A DNA stretch of 64,000 bases from Archaeoglobus profundus DSM 5631 (GTDB taxonomy: Archaea > Halobacteriota > Archaeoglobi > Archaeoglobales > Archaeoglobaceae). The notes under the pieces are model-generated. The model was not told where the DNA came from, did no database searches, and was given only the letters and a program-made list of their open reading frames with translations. Position 1 is the first letter of the stretch. Each line of letters opens with the position of its first letter. Of the stretch, positions 62,154 through 64,000 are shown one piece after another. The DNA lies in assembly GCF_000025285.1 (NCBI RefSeq), contig NC_013741.1, positions 1,364,001 through 1,428,000 of the forward strand, in the 5' to 3' direction. The translations under genes and the position numbers were made by a program.

Positions 62154-64000
62154 ATGAGGCTGAAATTATTTTCACTAATTATTTTTATTGTATTATTGTT
62201 TGGGGTGGTAGGGGTAGCGAGTGCTGGAGTAATTACACCGCCGTTAGCGGATGATCCTTCTCTCGTTCTGAGATTGAGTTTTGACGACTACAAATTCTAC
62301 CATTTTGGATTTGAGCAGACATTATATGACGACAACAACAGTGAAGATTTCAATTCGTACGGATCACTATCTTATTCAACAAATTGGAAAACGGATGGAG
62401 AATACAGCTTGTATGGAGATATTAGTGGCGATGAGGCAGCCATATACGAGGCATTCGGTTACAGGATAGTAGTAACATATGATGTATTTGTTTCTGGTAA
62501 GGTAAACAACGGAGAGTTAAGAGTGCTGGTAGGCGGTTCTGTCGTAAAGAGCTATACGGGAGGAAAATACCTAAACGAAAGTGTGACTGTTCCAGCTGGT
62601 GAAGACATAAAGTTTCAATGGTATGCTCCCACTTCTAACGATCGCATACAAGCATACATAGATAACATCCGCATTCTCAAGGTTCAAGCCGACGATCAGA
62701 GCGGGAACGGTAATAACGGTAATATCTACGGTGCAAACTGGACTGTCGGGCGTTACGGTTACGCTTTGAGCTTTGATGATGGAGAATATGTTGAAGTACC
62801 TAACTCGTCAATTTGGTGGGATTGGAATGAAATAACAGTTTGTGCATGGGTCAAGTTTTTGGAGCCACGTAAAGAGAGTTGGGATAGACTTGTAGATTCA
62901 AATAGATGGACTGGTAAAGGTGCGTGGTTACTTTTCGCAGATAAGTATAGCTCAAATACACTGTTGTGGGGTGTTACTGATAAAGACGATGCAGGCAATG
63001 TATACTTTTATCAAGTTGCTTATAAAAATATACAACCCAATGAATGGTATTTCGTAGTTGGAACTTACAACGGCTCTTATGTGAAACTGTATGTAAATGG
63101 AAAGCTTGTTTCGCAAAGAGATGCACCCACAATGAACATATCTGCCAATGGCGTAATTATAGGATTTAAAAACAGTCCAACTGATGATACCTTGAGAATT
63201 ATAGATGAAGTCCGCATATACAATCGTGCTCTCAGCGATGAGGAAATCAAGGCAATGTATGAAGCCCTTCGTGTCAAATTCTACGACGAGAGCACTGGTC
63301 AAAAGATAAAAGCCAACGCTACCATCTTCAACGCCAACCACAGCATTAACCTCCAAGTCGATTCAATTACGAAAGAGGCTGTCCTGTTCCATGCTGACGT
63401 GCCAGAATACGGCAAGTATCAAGTAAAAGTCGAAGCTGGAGGATATTCTCCAAGATATTACGGTGTAAATCTAACAGATGATAAAAGAATAGAATTAGAC
63501 ACTTATTTACCTCCAAGTGACAAATCTGTGCTGATAATCTTCCAACTCGAAGATAACGCCAATTTCTATAACAACAACACGATGCTAATCCTCAAAAAAG
63601 CCTTTACAGATGGATCCAAGACTGTCTATCAGAACTACTTCGACATCGAGAAGAAATGCAGTGTTTATTTGATCGCTGACGACATTTACCACGTTTACGT
63701 TGATAACGGAATCGAAACGAAATATCTTGGAATTTACTCGAGCTCAATATCAACAACCGCAACACTCAAAATCGGCGAAGAGATCAGTCAAATTATTCAA
63801 AAAGGCGTTACACTACCCCTGCACACTGTAACCCTAATCGTTATAAAAGCCCTAAAACCCTACGCTCACGTTCCAATAGCTATTAGAGACACAGTTCACG
63901 GCAACAGCTATGTAGTCTACACGGATGACGAAGGAAAAGCAGTCATTTGGGTCAATAGCACCATCCCCTACGAAATCGACGTTAACAACAGCGAGAAAGT
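62154..64000 (+). CDS. Secreted LamG/concanavalin-like protein (partial)
   Basis: The frame is open from ATG 62154 to the window end (615 codons). A signal peptide (MRLKLFSLIIFIVLLFGVVG then VASAG) precedes a beta-rich part. A LamG-type domain is seen at about residues 180-370: YALSFDDGEYVEVPNSS, ITVCAWVKF, WYFVVGTYNGSYVKLYVNGK and IDEVRIYNRALSDEEIKAMY. Further beta domains follow. PAV1 codes for LamG proteins thought to bind host surfaces; a spike or receptor role is inferred. Confidence 0.8.
   Translation, partial: MRLKLFSLIIFIVLLFGVVGVASAGVITPPLADDPSLVLRLSFDDYKFYHFGFEQTLYDDNNSEDFNSYGSLSYSTNWKTDGEYSLYGDISGDEAAIYEAFGYRIVVTYDVFVSGKVNNGELRVLVGGSVVKSYTGGKYLNESVTVPAGEDIKFQWYAPTSNDRIQAYIDNIRILKVQADDQSGNGNNGNIYGANWTVGRYGYALSFDDGEYVEVPNSSIWWDWNEITVCAWVKFLEPRKESWDRLVDSNRWTGKGAWLLFADKYSSNTLLWGVTDKDDAGNVYFYQVAYKNIQPNEWYFVVGTYNGSYVKLYVNGKLVSQRDAPTMNISANGVIIGFKNSPTDDTLRIIDEVRIYNRALSDEEIKAMYEALRVKFYDESTGQKIKANATIFNANHSINLQVDSITKEAVLFHADVPEYGKYQVKVEAGGYSPRYYGVNLTDDKRIELDTYLPPSDKSVLIIFQLEDNANFYNNNTMLILKKAFTDGSKTVYQNYFDIEKKCSVYLIADDIYHVYVDNGIETKYLGIYSSSISTTATLKIGEEISQIIQKGVTLPLHTVTLIVIKALKPYAHVPIAIRDTVHGNSYVVYTDDEGKAVIWVNSTIPYEIDVNNSEK

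Overview
The window reads as the chromosome of a thermophilic euryarchaeon, most likely a member of the Archaeoglobales (an inference from gene content and gene order, not a database match). Archaeal markers are everywhere: an A-type ATP synthase operon, PAN, MBF1, prefoldin beta, KEOPS Pcc1, a Brix protein, RPA-type single-strand binding proteins, a type III RuBisCO, archaeal ApgM, a C/D box sRNA, and many genes with a TATA box about 25-30 nt upstream of the start codon and no leader.

Layout. 1-1952: end of hisS, thiD, tRNA-Gly and a TRIC-type channel gene. 1966-11993: Element 1, a 9,984-bp integrated plasmid/provirus bounded by 44-bp direct repeats derived from the 3' part of tRNA-Asp(GTC). 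11953-53042: core chromosome with purine and pyrimidine metabolism (PRT, ade, pyrC), a PHP protein, an NDT-like/QueF-like fusion, ornithine cyclodeaminase-like, paaK and ACT genes, MBF1/PAN, an actin-like ATPase with an RHH partner, a radical SAM gene, rbcL, a YeiH-type transporter, the ATP synthase operon with a duplicated K gene, RPA genes, ubiD, a prefoldin/Pcc1/Brix cluster, an intein-bearing Lhr helicase, aroD, a thioredoxin-HEAT fusion, a beta-helix protein, apgM and a DUF1464-type kinase. 53066 to the window end: Element 2, a larger provirus integrated in tRNA-Glu(CTC), whose right end lies outside the window.

The main find is the pair of elements. Both carry an SSV-type tyrosine integrase whose gene contains the tRNA-derived attachment site and is split by integration; for Element 1 both halves are in the window and join in frame across the repeat. 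Both encode the same two small membrane proteins, one resembling the VP1 capsid proteins of spindle-shaped viruses and one with a prepilin-like N-terminus, plus related AbrB-like proteins. Only Element 2 has the rest of a virion module: membrane proteins, a P-loop ATPase, three Arg/Lys-rich proteins, a Ser/Gly-rich 854-residue protein and a secreted LamG-like protein. Element 1 instead has a PrimPol-helicase replication protein, a CopG-like regulator and an iteron cluster. This is the architecture of a plasmid-virus hybrid or satellite (compare pSSVx and pSSVi in Sulfolobales) beside a plausible helper-type provirus, here in a euryarchaeon.

Other unusual points: the Lhr intein with a Lys-Asn end, 262 identical bases covering both atpK genes with a small membrane-protein gene between them, a half-length MFS protein, a deoxyribosyltransferase-like/QueF fusion, an actin/RHH gene pair and an AbrB-like domain at the end of the viral ATPase.
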